DNA from: Stakelama flava | GTDB taxonomy: Bacteria; Pseudomonadota; Alphaproteobacteria; Sphingomonadales; Sphingomonadaceae | Assembly: GCF_019351405.1 (NCBI RefSeq) | Contig: NZ_JAHWZX010000017.1 | Location: 1-64,000, forward strand | Direction of reading: 5' to 3' | Length of the DNA: 64,000 nt | Part shown: one piece after another, positions 46,886 through 56,164 of the stretch | Layout: each line of letters opens with the position of its first letter | Numbering within the stretch: the first letter of the stretch is position 1 | Position numbers and translations under genes: made by a program | The notes under the pieces: model-generated | Told to the model about the DNA's origin: nothing | The model's input: the letters and a program-made list of their open reading frames with translations, nothing else | Database searches by the model: none

Positions 46886-48706
46886 ATGACCCTTCATGCC
46901 GAAATCGCCGCCGTCACCGATCGCGTGATCGAAGCGTCGAAACAACGACGTGCCGCTTATCTGGACCTTATCCGGCGCGAGCGCGAAAACGGGGTGGACC
47001 GCCCGCGCCTCGGCTGCGCCAACCTGGCGCACGGCTATGCCGGCACCGACGAACAGCGCGACGAGATGAAGGATTCGCGGCGGATGAACGTCGGAATCGT
47101 GACTGCCTATAACGACATGCTTTCGGCGCACTCGACCTATTATCGCTATCCCGAACAGATGAAGGTCTGGGCGCTTCAGGCTGGTATCACGGCGCAGGTC
47201 GCGGGCGGCGTCCCGGCGATGTGCGATGGCGTCACACAAGGCTATCCGGGCATGGAATTGTCGCTGTTCAGCCGCGACACCATCGCCCTGTCCACGGCCG
47301 TTGCGCTGTCGCACGGAATGTTTGAAGGTGCCGCCCTGCTTGGCATTTGCGACAAGATCGTGCCGGGCCTATTGATGGGCGCACTGCGATTTGGCCATTT
47401 GCCGACCGTGATGATCCCCGGCGGACCGATGCGGTCGGGCCTTCCCAACAAGGAAAAGGCGCGCGTTCGCGAACTCTATGCCGAGGGCAAGGCAAGCCGC
47501 GAGGAACTGCTGGAAGCCGAAATCGCCGCCTATCACTCCAAAGGCACCTGCACCTTTTACGGCACCGCAAATTCCAACCAGATGATGATGGAAGCGATGG
47601 GCCTGCACGTTCCCGGCGCGGCCTTCGCCAATCCGGGCACGAAACTGCGCCAGGAACTGACGCGCGAGGCGGTGCAGCAACTCGCCCGTATCGGATGGGA
47701 GGGCGATGATTATCGTCCGCTGGGCCATTGCGTCGATGAACGCGCGATCGTCAACGCCGCCGTCGTCCTGCTCGCAACCGGCGGATCGACCAACCATCTG
47801 ATCCATCTTCCCGCGATCGCCCGCTCGGCAGGTATCGTGCTCGACTGGGAGGATTTCGACCGGCTGTCCAAGACGGTGCCGCTAATCACCCGGGTGTATC
47901 CGAACGGATCGGCCGATGTGAACATGTTTGAGGACGCGGGCGGCCCGCCCTTCGTCATTCGCGAATTGACCAAGGCGGGTATGCTGCACGACGACATTCT
48001 GACCATCAGCGACAAGGGGTTTGCCGCCTATGGCACCAAACCCGATATCGTCGACGATAAGCTGGTATGGAACGAATTGCCCGAAGAAAGCGGTGACGAT
48101 GCCATCGTCCGCCCGGTCGACAATCCGTTCTGGCACGAAGGAGGGTTTCGTATCCTGACCGGCAATCTGGGCCGGTCATGCATCAAGATCAGCGCGGTGG
48201 AGGAAGATCGCTGGATCATCGAAGCCCCCGCGCGCGTCTTCTCCGACCAGCTTGCCGTGCAGGAAGCCTTTAAGGCGGGCGAACTCGATCAGGACGTAAT
48301 CGTCGTGGTCCGCTTTCAAGGGCCGCGCGCCAACGGCATGCCCGAACTGCACAAGCTCACCCCGCCGCTCGGCGTGCTGCAAAATCGCGGCTTCCGCGTG
48401 GCGCTCGTCACCGACGGTCGTATGTCGGGGGCCAGCGGCAAGGTGCCGTGCGCAATCCACACATCGCCCGAGGCCAAAGGCGGCGGCCCGCTCGCCAAGG
48501 TGCGAGACGGCGACATCATCCGTGTCGATGCCGTTGCCGGCACGTTGGAGGCGAAGGTTGATCCGGCTGAATGGGAAGCGCGCGACTATGCCGAAGCACC
48601 CGCCGAGGCTATGGGCACGGGGCGTGAAATCTTCGCGTTGATGCGCCATGGCGCAAATGAGGCGGAACAGGGCGCATCGGCGCTGCTGGCGGAAGCGGAC
48701 CTGTAA
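46886..48706 (+). CDS. edd: Phosphogluconate dehydratase
   Basis: 606 residues from ATG at 46886. Dehydrates 6-phosphogluconate to KDPG. It is an IlvD/Edd family Fe-S dehydratase: [45 protein letters not shown] and [16 protein letters not shown] give the cluster Cys, and [13 protein letters not shown] ends the site. The Edd-type features ([10 protein letters not shown] and long length) distinguish it from IlvD at 8247. The glk ATG follows the stop by four bases. Confidence 0.97.
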   Translation: MTLHAEIAAVTDRVIEASKQRRAAYLDLIRRERENGVDRPRLGCANLAHGYAGTDEQRDEMKDSRRMNVGIVTAYNDMLSAHSTYYRYPEQMKVWALQAGITAQVAGGVPAMCDGVTQGYPGMELSLFSRDTIALSTAVALSHGMFEGAALLGICDKIVPGLLMGALRFGHLPTVMIPGGPMRSGLPNKEKARVRELYAEGKASREELLEAEIAAYHSKGTCTFYGTANSNQMMMEAMGLHVPGAAFANPGTKLRQELTREAVQQLARIGWEGDDYRPLGHCVDERAIVNAAVVLLATGGSTNHLIHLPAIARSAGIVLDWEDFDRLSKTVPLITRVYPNGSADVNMFEDAGGPPFVIRELTKAGMLHDDILTISDKGFAAYGTKPDIVDDKLVWNELPEESGDDAIVRPVDNPFWHEGGFRILTGNLGRSCIKISAVEEDRWIIEAPARVFSDQLAVQEAFKAGELDQDVIVVVRFQGPRANGMPELHKLTPPLGVLQNRGFRVALVTDGRMSGASGKVPCAIHTSPEAKGGGPLAKVRDGDIIRVDAVAGTLEAKVDPAEWEARDYAEAPAEAMGTGREIFALMRHGANEAEQGASALLAEADL

Positions 48707-48710
48707 ACCC

Positions 48711-49682
48711 ATGACGGAAATCGTATCGATCGATATCGGCGGAACGCATGCGCGCTTTGCCATCGCGGAAGTCGAAAATGGCCGCGTCGTCTCGCTGGGC
48801 GACGCAGTCAAGCTGAAAACCGCCGAACATGCCAGCCTGCAAATGGCGAAACAGGCGTTCGGCCGGATGGTCGGTCGGCCGCTGCCGCGCGCCGCCGGCA
48901 TCGCCATCGCCTCCCCCATCGGGGGTGAGGTTATCAAGCTGACCAATAACCCATGGGTCTTTCGCCCGGCATTGATCAACGAGCGGCTGGAAGTCGACAG
49001 CTGGAGCCTGATTAATGATTTCGGCGCGGTAGGCCATGCTGTTGCGCAATTGTCCGACGACCACTTCATCCATGTCTGCGGACCGGATTCCACTCTGCCC
49101 GAGCGCGGATCGATTACCGTTTGCGGACCCGGTACGGGCTTGGGGGTGGCGCAGGTGTTTCACCATGACGGCGGCTATTCGATTATCGAGACGGAGGGAG
49201 GTCATATGGATTTCTCGCCGCTCGATGCGATTGAGGACGCCATTCTCCAGAATCTGCGCAAAAGCTTCACGCGCGTCTCGGTTGAACGAATCTGCGCCGG
49301 CCCCGGAATCGTCGCGATTTACGAAGCGCTGGCAAAGATCGAGGGGCTTTCGGTTCCCCGTCGCGACGATCGCGAAATTTGGGACCTTGCGCTGAACGGG
49401 AATGACAGCATCGCCAATGCCGCGCTCGACCGGTTTTGCCTCGCACTCGGCACGGTTGCGGGCAACCTTGCACTTGCGCATGGCCCAAAAGGCGTGGTGC
49501 TGGCGGGCGGATTGGGTTTCCGCCTGAAGGACCGACTGCTGCAATCGGGATTTGAAGACCGTTTCGTGGCGAAAGGTCGGTTCCAGTCGCTGATGAAATC
49601 GATCCCCGTCAAACTGATCACCCATCCGGAGCCTGGCCTGTTCGGTGCCGCGGCTGCCTATGCGCAGGAGCATACCCAGTGA
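48711..49682 (+). CDS. glk: Glucokinase
   Basis: 323 residues from ATG at 48711. ATP-dependent phosphorylation of glucose, feeding zwf. The phosphate loop SIDIGGTHARFAIAEVE, the sugar-binding LINDFGAVGHAV and adjacent ETEGGHMDFSP are those of the bacterial Glk family (not ROK). The stop overlaps eda by four bases (GTGA). Its placement inside the Entner-Doudoroff operon links internal glucose directly to this pathway. Confidence 0.96.
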   Translation: MTEIVSIDIGGTHARFAIAEVENGRVVSLGDAVKLKTAEHASLQMAKQAFGRMVGRPLPRAAGIAIASPIGGEVIKLTNNPWVFRPALINERLEVDSWSLINDFGAVGHAVAQLSDDHFIHVCGPDSTLPERGSITVCGPGTGLGVAQVFHHDGGYSIIETEGGHMDFSPLDAIEDAILQNLRKSFTRVSVERICAGPGIVAIYEALAKIEGLSVPRRDDREIWDLALNGNDSIANAALDRFCLALGTVAGNLALAHGPKGVVLAGGLGFRLKDRLLQSGFEDRFVAKGRFQSLMKSIPVKLITHPEPGLFGAAAAYAQEHTQ

Positions 49683-50281
49683 AGATCGACGAAATCATGC
49701 AGGTCAGCCCGGTCATCCCGGTGCTGGTGATTGATGACGCGGCGCAGGCGCAACCGCTGGCGCAGGCGCTGGTGGCAGGCGGCCTTCGCGTACTTGAAGT
49801 AACGATGCGTACCCCCGCCGCGCTGGATGCGATGACCGAAATGATGAAGGTGGACGGTGCGATCGTTGGCGCGGGAACGGTGATCAATGCCAGGCAGGCC
49901 GCGCAGGTAATCGACGCCGGTGCCGAATTTATCGTTTCGCCCGGACTGACTCAGCATATCGCCGATCCGATCATCGATGCCAATGTGCCGTTCCTGCCGG
50001 GAATCGCCAATGCGGGCGATATCATGCGTGGACTGGACCTTGGGCTGACCCACTTCAAATTCTTCCCCGCCGAAGCGTCGGGTGGGCTGAAGGCGCTGAA
50101 AGCGCTTGCCGCACCGTTCGGCCAGTGCCGCTTCTGTCCCACAGGCGGCGTCAGCGAAGCGAGCGCGCCCGAATGGCTCGCTTTCGATCCGGTCCTGTGC
50201 GTCGGTGGAAGCTGGGTCACGAGCGGAACGCCGCAGCAAGTCGAAGCGAAAGCCAGAGCCGCGTCGCAACTGGGCCGCTGA
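49679..50281 (+). CDS. eda: KDPG aldolase
   Basis: 200 residues from GTG at 49679, overlapping the glk stop (GTGA). Splits 2-keto-3-deoxy-6-phosphogluconate into pyruvate and glyceraldehyde 3-phosphate. A class I aldolase: catalytic Glu in LEVTMRT and the Schiff-base Lys in THFKFFPAE are present. Last gene of the operon, followed by a strong terminator at 50335. Confidence 0.97.
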   Translation: MKIDEIMQVSPVIPVLVIDDAAQAQPLAQALVAGGLRVLEVTMRTPAALDAMTEMMKVDGAIVGAGTVINARQAAQVIDAGAEFIVSPGLTQHIADPIIDANVPFLPGIANAGDIMRGLDLGLTHFKFFPAEASGGLKALKALAAPFGQCRFCPTGGVSEASAPEWLAFDPVLCVGGSWVTSGTPQQVEAKARAASQLGR

Positions 50282-50334
50282 AAACACTGCGGAGCGCGCT
50301 GTCGCGTCAATTCCCGCTCATAAGGAAACAGGAG

Positions 50335-50361
50335 AACCGGGGTTTGGGCCCCGGTTTTTTA
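50335..50361 (+). terminator. Rho-independent terminator of the zwf-pgl-edd-glk-eda operon
   Basis: AACCGGGG (50335-50342) pairs exactly with CCCCGGTT (50349-50356), a six-base loop, and T follows. It lies 53 nt after the eda stop and just before the end of the convergent mltG gene. Confidence 0.88.
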
Positions 50362-50365
50362 TCTG

Positions 50366-51334
50366 TCACATCTCGCCGCGCTTGCGACGGATGGCATACC
50401 ATTTGCGTACATTTTCCTGATGCTCGGCAAGGGTTTTGGAAAAGACATGACCGCCGGTCCCGTCGGCGACGAAATACAACGCATCGCTCTTCGCCGGGTT
50501 CAGCGCGGCATCGATCGACGCACGCCCCGGATTGCAGATCGGTCCGATCGGAAGTCCGGTCATGGCGTAGGTATTATACCCGTTCTTCGCTTCCAGTTCG
50601 GATCGTAAAATCCGTCGTCCCAACGGCTTTCCCTTCGTAATGGGATAAATCACGGTCGGGTCCGCCTGAAGCATCATTCCTCCGCGAAGGCGGTTGGAAT
50701 AAACAGCCGCGATTTCACGCCGCTCTTCCGGCTTGCCGGTTTCCTTTTCGATGATCGAGGCGAGGATCAATGCTTCGCGCGGCGTTTTAGCCACGGTGTT
50801 CGGCGATCGTTTTTTCCACGCGGCGTTGAGATAGCGGATCATCGCGCGCTGCATCCGCTCCAGCACCTCGCGACGCGAATTGGTCCGCTGATAGCTGTAG
50901 CTGTCGGGAAGCACGGTTCCTTCCAGCGGAACGTCGAGTTCGCCCTCCAGCCCCGATGCCTTGAACAATCGTTCGCGCACCAGCACAGAGGGCAACCCTT
51001 CAGGAACGGTGACGAAGCGTTGCAACGTCTGTCCGCCCTGCATCATCTTCAGGATATCGGACTGGCTCAGATGCGCCGGAATGCGATATTCGCCCGCCCG
51101 GATAGGCTCGCTACCGCCGAAAACCTTCGACAGCAGCAGAAATCGGTTGGCAGAACGGATCGCGCCCGCCGCTTCCAACTGCCCGGCGGCCTCAGTCAGT
51201 GTCGACCCTTCACGAACCAGAACCGTCGTATTTTTGTCGAGCGGCCCCGATCCGCCCCATAGCTGCGCCACGCCGAACACCGCAGCGGCGACCAGCAGGA
51301 TCACGACGAAAATCAGACAACCCAGCTTTCGCAT
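50366..51334 (-). CDS. mltG: Endolytic transglycosylase MltG
   Basis: 322 residues. Cleaves nascent glycan strands and probably terminates their elongation; inner-membrane anchored by LGCLIFVVILLVAAAVFGVA (about 4-23). The YceG domain shows REGSTLTEAAGQL, catalytic Glu in LILASIIEKETG, and NPGRASIDAALNPAKSDALYFVADG. ATG at 51334 is chosen over GTG at 51337 because of spacing to AGGAGA. Last gene of the fab cluster, in the usual fabF-mltG order. Confidence 0.95.
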   Translation of the reverse strand: MRKLGCLIFVVILLVAAAVFGVAQLWGGSGPLDKNTTVLVREGSTLTEAAGQLEAAGAIRSANRFLLLSKVFGGSEPIRAGEYRIPAHLSQSDILKMMQGGQTLQRFVTVPEGLPSVLVRERLFKASGLEGELDVPLEGTVLPDSYSYQRTNSRREVLERMQRAMIRYLNAAWKKRSPNTVAKTPREALILASIIEKETGKPEERREIAAVYSNRLRGGMMLQADPTVIYPITKGKPLGRRILRSELEAKNGYNTYAMTGLPIGPICNPGRASIDAALNPAKSDALYFVADGTGGHVFSKTLAEHQENVRKWYAIRRKRGEM

Positions 51335-51373
51335 CACCCTCTCCTGCTGTGTCGCCCGGTTTCAAACCGGCAA

Positions 51374-52633
51374 TCAGACGGCCTTCATCACCAGCGAAGC
51401 GTTGGTGCCGCCAAAGCCGAACGAATTGTTCAGCACCGCCTTCACCTTGCGCTCCTTTGCCTTGTGCGGCACCAGGTCAACGCCCGCGCAATTCTCGCTG
51501 GGGTTATCGAGGTTCAGCGTCGGGGGAACGATCTGATCCCGCATGGCGAGGATGCAGAAAATGCTTTCCACCGCGCCTGCGCCGCCCAGCAGATGGCCGA
51601 TCGCCGACTTGGTCGAACTCATCGACATGGTGTCGATATTGTTGCCGAACAGGCGGCGTACCGCGCCCAGTTCCAGTTCGTCGCCCAGCGGGGTCGAGGT
51701 GCCGTGTGCGTTCACATAATCGATATCTGCCAGATCCAGACCCGATTTCTTCATAGCCATCTGCATCGAACGGAAAGCGCCCGATCCTTCGGGATGCGGC
51801 GCGGTGACGTGATAAGCATCGCCCGACAGGCCATAACCGATCACCTCGGCATAGATTGTCGCGCCGCGCTTCTTCGCACGCTCATATTCTTCCAGTACGA
51901 CGACGCCAGCGCCTTCGCCCATGACGAAACCGTCGCGATCGACGTCATAGGGGCGGCTCCCCTTGGTCGGATCTTCGCGAAAGCCGGTGGACAGCGCCCG
52001 CGCCTGACCAAATCCGGCAATGCCGATCGGGCAGATTGCCCCCTCGGCCCCGCCAGCCAGCATCACATCGGCATCGTCCATCGCGATCATCCGCGCGGCA
52101 TCGCCGATCGAATGCGCGCCCGTCGAACAGGCGGTGACGACCGCGTGATTCGGCCCCATCAGCCCGTATTTGATAGAAACCTGACCGGAAATCAGGTTGA
52201 TCAGACGACCATGGACGAAGTGCGGCGAAACGCGCTTCGGCCCCTTGTGCTCAAGCACCAGCGATTCGCTTTCGATACCCGGCAGACCGCCGATCCCTGC
52301 CCCGATCGAGCACCCTGCACGGAAACGCTCCTCCTCGCTCATATCGGTAAGACCGGCGTCCTCGATCGCCTGACCGGCGGCGTCGATGCCATAAACGATG
52401 AACGGATCAACCTGGCGCTGGATCTTGTGATCGACGCGCTTGCCGGCGTCGAAACCGAATTCGTGATCGGCCGGTTTCACCTCGCAGGCATAATTGGTCT
52501 GGAACTCGCTCGCATCGAAGCGGGTGATGGTGGCGGCACCCGATTTCGACGCAATGATGTTCTTCCAGCTGGTTTCGACATCGCCGCCCAGCGGGGTGAC
52601 GAGGCCAAGGCCGGTGACGACTACGCGGCGCAT
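51374..52633 (-). CDS. fabF: Beta-ketoacyl-ACP synthase II
   Basis: 419 residues. Elongating condensing enzyme of type II fatty acid synthesis. The Cys-His-His triad is present: Cys in VTACSTGAH, His in NAHGTSTPLGD and His in SAIGHLLGGAG. ATG at 52633 follows GGAGA by seven bases; the frame upstream to 52657 is not conserved. A terminator-like hairpin lies between acpP and this gene. Confidence 0.97.
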   Translation of the reverse strand: MRRVVVTGLGLVTPLGGDVETSWKNIIASKSGAATITRFDASEFQTNYACEVKPADHEFGFDAGKRVDHKIQRQVDPFIVYGIDAAGQAIEDAGLTDMSEEERFRAGCSIGAGIGGLPGIESESLVLEHKGPKRVSPHFVHGRLINLISGQVSIKYGLMGPNHAVVTACSTGAHSIGDAARMIAMDDADVMLAGGAEGAICPIGIAGFGQARALSTGFREDPTKGSRPYDVDRDGFVMGEGAGVVVLEEYERAKKRGATIYAEVIGYGLSGDAYHVTAPHPEGSGAFRSMQMAMKKSGLDLADIDYVNAHGTSTPLGDELELGAVRRLFGNNIDTMSMSSTKSAIGHLLGGAGAVESIFCILAMRDQIVPPTLNLDNPSENCAGVDLVPHKAKERKVKAVLNNSFGFGGTNASLVMKAV

Positions 52634-52655
52634 TCGATCTCTCCGTTTCTGGTAC

Positions 52656-52704
52656 AAAAACGAACGGCTCCCCGACCCGGACTGCTGCCGGGCCGGGAAG
52701 CCGT
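52656..52704 (-). terminator. Intrinsic terminator/attenuator between acpP and fabF
   Basis: On the minus strand the arms ACGGCTTCCCGGCCCGG (52704-52688) and CCGGGTCGGGGAGCCGT (52680-52664) pair with a few mismatches around a seven-base loop, and TTTTT follows at 52660-52656. It lies 47 nt after the acpP stop. Partial termination here would give more acpP than fabF transcript. Confidence 0.75.
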
Positions 52705-52750
52705 CTGTATCACGCGTGCAGCCCTGATGGGCGATCTCGCGACGGGCTTA

Positions 52751-52987
52751 TCAGCCCTGATGCTCGTCAATATAGGTGATGGCATCCTTGACAGTCGTGA
52801 TTTTCTCGGCGGCTTCGTCGGGAATCTCCACGCCGAATTCCTCCTCGAACGCCATGACGAGTTCGACGATGTCGAGGCTGTCGGCGCCCAGATCGTCGAT
52901 GAAGCTGGCATCCTCGGTCACCTTGTCGGCTTCGACGCCGAGATGCTCGACGACGATCTTGCGCACGCGATCGGCGGTCTCGCTCAT
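52751..52987 (-). CDS. acpP: Acyl carrier protein
   Basis: 78 residues, highly acidic, four-helix carrier of fatty acyl chains. The phosphopantetheine Ser lies in [17 protein letters not shown] at 52987 follows AAAGGGATA. It is between fabG (upstream, 253-nt gap) and fabF. The long gap upstream suggests its own promoter, and the hairpin downstream may set its expression above that of fabF. A GTTC-N7-GTTC repeat 39 nt upstream (53026-53040) is probably accidental. Confidence 0.97.
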   Translation of the reverse strand: MSETADRVRKIVVEHLGVEADKVTEDASFIDDLGADSLDIVELVMAFEEEFGVEIPDEAAEKITTVKDAITYIDEHQG

Positions 52988-53240
52988 TATCCCTTTTCCT
53001 CTTCTGACTGGGTATTCAAATTCTCGAACGCACCTAGAACGGCATGATTGCCCTGACAAGTGCCGAGCAAGTCTTTCCGTTCAAATCGGGTGTGCTGGCA
53101 TCCACCGCGCGAAAGCCGCAAATCCGGCTCGAATGCGGCCGCGCGGTGCATTCGCGCAGCGCCGGGTCGAGCCAAAAACGGGCCGACGACTTTTTAACCC
53201 GCTCGCGGTTTCAACGCCTTTTTGGACGCGAGTGTTGCGT

Positions 53241-53978
53241 TTACAGCATCGCCATGCCGCCGTTCACGTGCAGCGTCTGGCCGGTGACATATCCCGCTTC
53301 CCGGCTGGCCAGATAAACAACCGCCGCGCCGATATCGCTCCCCTCGCCCAGCGCGCCGGCGGGAATCCGCCCGGTCAGCGCCTCTTTCTGCGCCTCGGGC
53401 AGAACGTCGGTCATTGCCGAGCGGATAAAGCCGGGCGCGACACAATTTACCGTGATCCCGCGGCTGGCAAGTTCCTGCGCCAGCGCCTTGGACATGCCGA
53501 CCAGCCCCGCCTTTGACGCGGCATAATTGGCTTGTCCCGGATTGCCGGTTGCGCCGACGACCGAGGTGATCGAGATCATGCGACCGAACCGAGCCTTCAT
53601 CATCGGCTTGGCAGCCGCACGGGCAAGTCGGAACGCGGCTTCAAGGTTGACCTTGATGACCTGTTCCCACTCGTCATCCTTCATCCGCATGGCAAGGTTG
53701 TCGCGCGTGACGCCGGCATTGTTGACCAGAATGTCGAGCTTGCCCAGCGCCTCGATCGCCTGCGGCACCAGCGCGTCCACCGCGTCGGCATCGGAAAGAT
53801 TGCACGGCAACGCGACATGATCGCCGCCAAGCTCCGCCTTGAACGCTTCCAGCTTTTCCGCGTTCGAGCCCGACAGCGCAAGCCGCGCGCCCTGCCCGCT
53901 CAACGCCTTTGCGATCGCGGACCCAATGCCGCCGCTCGCGCCGGTCACCAGCGCGGTCATTCCGGTAAGGTCGAACAT
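53241..53978 (-). CDS. fabG: 3-oxoacyl-[ACP] reductase
   Basis: 245 residues, short-chain dehydrogenase. Reduces 3-oxoacyl-ACP with NADPH. Nucleotide motif VTGASGGIGSAIA, NNAGVTRDNLAMRM, catalytic Ser in SITSVVGATGNPGQ and YAASKAG with Tyr and Lys. ATG at 53978 follows an AAGGAG site. It follows fabD after 14 nt, so fabD-fabG are cotranscribed. Confidence 0.97.
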   Translation of the reverse strand: MFDLTGMTALVTGASGGIGSAIAKALSGQGARLALSGSNAEKLEAFKAELGGDHVALPCNLSDADAVDALVPQAIEALGKLDILVNNAGVTRDNLAMRMKDDEWEQVIKVNLEAAFRLARAAAKPMMKARFGRMISITSVVGATGNPGQANYAASKAGLVGMSKALAQELASRGITVNCVAPGFIRSAMTDVLPEAQKEALTGRIPAGALGEGSDIGAAVVYLASREAGYVTGQTLHVNGGMAML

Positions 53979-53992
53979 GCTCCAGTATCTCC

Positions 53993-54928
53993 TTAAAGGC
54001 GCTTTGCCAGCGCTTCGATATCCTGCATCGTGATGATGCTGTTCTGCGTGGTGTCGGGAGCGCTGCGCTTCACCATCGCGGCAAGCACCTTGCCGCCAAG
54101 TTCGACAAAATCGTCGACACCCGCCCCGGCCATGGCAATCACCGATTCGCGCCAGCGCACCATGCCGGTCACTTGCTCGACCAGCAGCGCGCGAATCGCG
54201 TCGGGGTCGGCAACCGGTGCCGCGGTCACATTGGCGTAAAGCGGGATCAGCGGCGCGCGGAGCTGCGCCTCTGCCAGGGCGGTTTCCATTACTTCGGCCG
54301 CGGGCTGCATCAACGGGCAGTGAAAGGGTGCCGAAACCGGCAGAAGCACCGCGCGCTTCGCCCCCATTTCCCTGGCCAGCGGCACTGCGCGCTCCACCGC
54401 CGTCTTTGCGCCGGAAATCACGACCTGACCGGGATCATTGTCGTTGGCCACGCTGCACACCTGCCCTTCGGCGGCGGCGTCGGCGATCTGCTGCGCCTTT
54501 TCGCGATTCGCTCCCAGAATCGCGGCCATCGCGCCTTCCCCAACCGGCACGGCCGCCTGCATCGCCTGCCCGCGCCGCTTGAGCAGCTTCGCGGTGGTTG
54601 AAAGGTCGATCGCCCCCGCCGCGCACAGCGCGCTGTATTCGCCCAGCGAATGACCGGCGACGAAATCCGCCTTGTCGGCCATGCGGACACCGAATTCGGT
54701 TTCCAGTACGCGCAAAACCGCAATGGCGTTCGCCATGATCGCTGGCTGGGCGTTTTCGGTCAGCATCAATTCGTCTTCGGGGCCTTCGGCCATCAATCGG
54801 GCGAGATTCTGCCCCAGCGCTTCGTCCACCTCACCAAATACCTCGCGCGCGGCGGCGCTTGCTTCGGACAGTGCGTTGCCCATGCCCACGGCCTGACTGC
54901 CCTGCCCCGGAAAGATGAACGCTCGCAT
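53993..54928 (-). CDS. fabD: Malonyl-CoA:ACP transacylase
   Basis: 311 residues. Transfers malonate from CoA to ACP. FPGQGSQAVGMG at the start, catalytic Ser in GHSLGEYSALCAAGA, His in PVSAPFHCPLM. The ATG at 54928, in good spacing to AGGAG, is preferred over the adjacent GTG at 54931. First gene of fabD-fabG-acpP-fabF-mltG; fabH is not in the cluster. Confidence 0.97.
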   Translation of the reverse strand: MRAFIFPGQGSQAVGMGNALSEASAAAREVFGEVDEALGQNLARLMAEGPEDELMLTENAQPAIMANAIAVLRVLETEFGVRMADKADFVAGHSLGEYSALCAAGAIDLSTTAKLLKRRGQAMQAAVPVGEGAMAAILGANREKAQQIADAAAEGQVCSVANDNDPGQVVISGAKTAVERAVPLAREMGAKRAVLLPVSAPFHCPLMQPAAEVMETALAEAQLRAPLIPLYANVTAAPVADPDAIRALLVEQVTGMVRWRESVIAMAGAGVDDFVELGGKVLAAMVKRSAPDTTQNSIITMQDIEALAKRL

Positions 54929-55108
54929 CACTGCTCTCCTGAAATACTTTTGCGGGCGGCGGGTTAGGCGGGTTTTCCGCGAAGGTCAAAGCCGCGAGGG
55001 ATTGCGACAATTTGCGACCATTTTCCCGCATTGCTGACAAAGCTCCGGGACAGCTGTCCCCCAGATTGGCCTCATCGCCAAAGGGCGAATTGTTGAGGAG
55101 TTAAAGCC

Positions 55109-55474
55109 ATGAAGAAGTTCATTCTCGCCGCCGCCGCCGCCTCGCTGCTTGCGACGCCCGCTTTCGCCGCGCAGCGCCATGGCGACAATAACCGGATCGA
55201 ACAGACCCGCACGGTGAAGCACGGACCGAACCGGACGGTCACTGTCCAGCGCACGGTCGAACGCCACGACAGCAACCGCAGCTGGCGGAAGGGCGAACGC
55301 TTCGATGCCCGGTACGCGCGTAATTACCGCCAGATCGATTATCGCCAGTATAACGGCCGCCACCTCTATGCCCCGCCGCGCGGCTATCACTGGGTTCAGT
55401 CGGGCAACGATGCGGTGCTGGTCGGCCTGACCACCGGCGTGATCGCAGCCGTCCTTGCGGGCGCACTGAATTAA
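55109..55474 (+). CDS. RcnB family secreted protein
   Basis: 121 residues from ATG at 55109 behind TTGAGGAG. Sec signal KKFILAAAAASLLATPAFA (about 1-20). The mature chain is rich in Arg, His, Asn and Tyr, ending in the RcnB hallmark (LYAPPRGYHWVQSGNDAVLVGLTTGVIAAVLAG). RcnB in E. coli helps nickel/cobalt homeostasis in the periplasm, but most alphaproteobacterial members are uncharacterised. An 11-bp hairpin follows the gene. Confidence 0.9.
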   Translation: MKKFILAAAAASLLATPAFAAQRHGDNNRIEQTRTVKHGPNRTVTVQRTVERHDSNRSWRKGERFDARYARNYRQIDYRQYNGRHLYAPPRGYHWVQSGNDAVLVGLTTGVIAAVLAGALN

Positions 55475-55500
55475 GCGGTCACGTAAATCAGCGCATCACA

Positions 55501-55526
55501 GGGTGGCGCAACCGCTTGCGCCACCC
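55501..55526. terminator. Strong hairpin downstream of the RcnB-like gene
   Basis: GGGTGGCGCAA (55501-55511) pairs exactly with TTGCGCCACCC (55516-55526) across a four-base loop. It lies 26 nt after the stop. No T-run follows, so it may stabilise the 3' end of the mRNA or act as a Rho-assisted stop. Confidence 0.6.
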
Positions 55527-55659
55527 AATGCCATATTGCTCTCGCATTGATCCGAAAAAGAACGGTTAATGTTGCGATATCTCCGTTTCGGTTTGTTCCT
55601 CATTCACAGAAAGACTAATTTGGAAATGGCCAAATCGGCATATTTACAGGGGACACACA

Positions 55660-55944
55660 ATGAAACGATTTTTGATTGCCGCTTCTGTAGGAACCGTTCT
55701 TGTTGCCGGAAGCACTATATCGCTGCCTCGCGCAGCGGAAGCGCTTCCAAGCTGCCCGACTGAAATCCGTATCCGCTGCATGGGATACGATGTTCAGGGG
55801 CGAGGGCGGCTGGATATATACTATGATTCGTTTGAAGAATGCGTTGAACAGGAAACAAGTCTTCAGTGCCCGGCAGGGATTTATCCTTCAGCCACTTCGT
55901 TGAATTATATAAAGCCTGAGGCACCATCTTCTACAATGGCGTGA
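55660..55944 (+). CDS. Small secreted cysteine-containing protein, unknown
   Basis: 94 residues from ATG at 55660 behind AGGGGAC. Sec signal KRFLIAASVGTVLVAGSTISLPRAAEA with cleavage near ALP. The mature part (about 66 residues) has four Cys in two pairs (SCPT/IRC and EECV/QCP), consistent with two disulfides. I do not recognise a family. The surrounding DNA is visibly richer in A and T than neighbouring genes, and a perfect terminator follows, so it is an independent transcription unit. Possibly acquired. Confidence 0.75.
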   Translation: MKRFLIAASVGTVLVAGSTISLPRAAEALPSCPTEIRIRCMGYDVQGRGRLDIYYDSFEECVEQETSLQCPAGIYPSATSLNYIKPEAPSSTMA

Positions 55945-55963
55945 TCTGCAAACTTCTTTTGTG

Positions 55964-55998
55964 GTGGTTGGGCGTAACCCAATGCCCAACCACTTTTA
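55964..55998 (+). terminator. Rho-independent terminator of the small secreted protein gene
   Basis: GTGGTTGGGC (55964-55973) pairs exactly with GCCCAACCAC (55984-55993), a ten-base loop, then TTTT. It is 19 nt after the stop. It isolates the gene from the rpsF operon downstream, whose promoter must lie in 55999-56164. Confidence 0.88.
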
Positions 55999-56164
55999 GT
56001 CTGCGCCAGGGCTTGCAAATTGTGCTCGTCTGCCGCATAGGGCCGCGCTTCGGGTGGCTGGTGAATCGCCGGGATGCCCGAAAACAAGCACTTTGGACGA
56101 CAGCCGGAGGGGCGTTTCGCATGGGGCGGACGTCAGCGATCGGCCAACATTAAGGAAAGCAGAC

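Noticed and set aside
55945..56153. 70-codon open frame upstream of rpsF
   Set aside because: Covers a perfect terminator hairpin and the rpsF promoter region; no ribosome site and no similarity.
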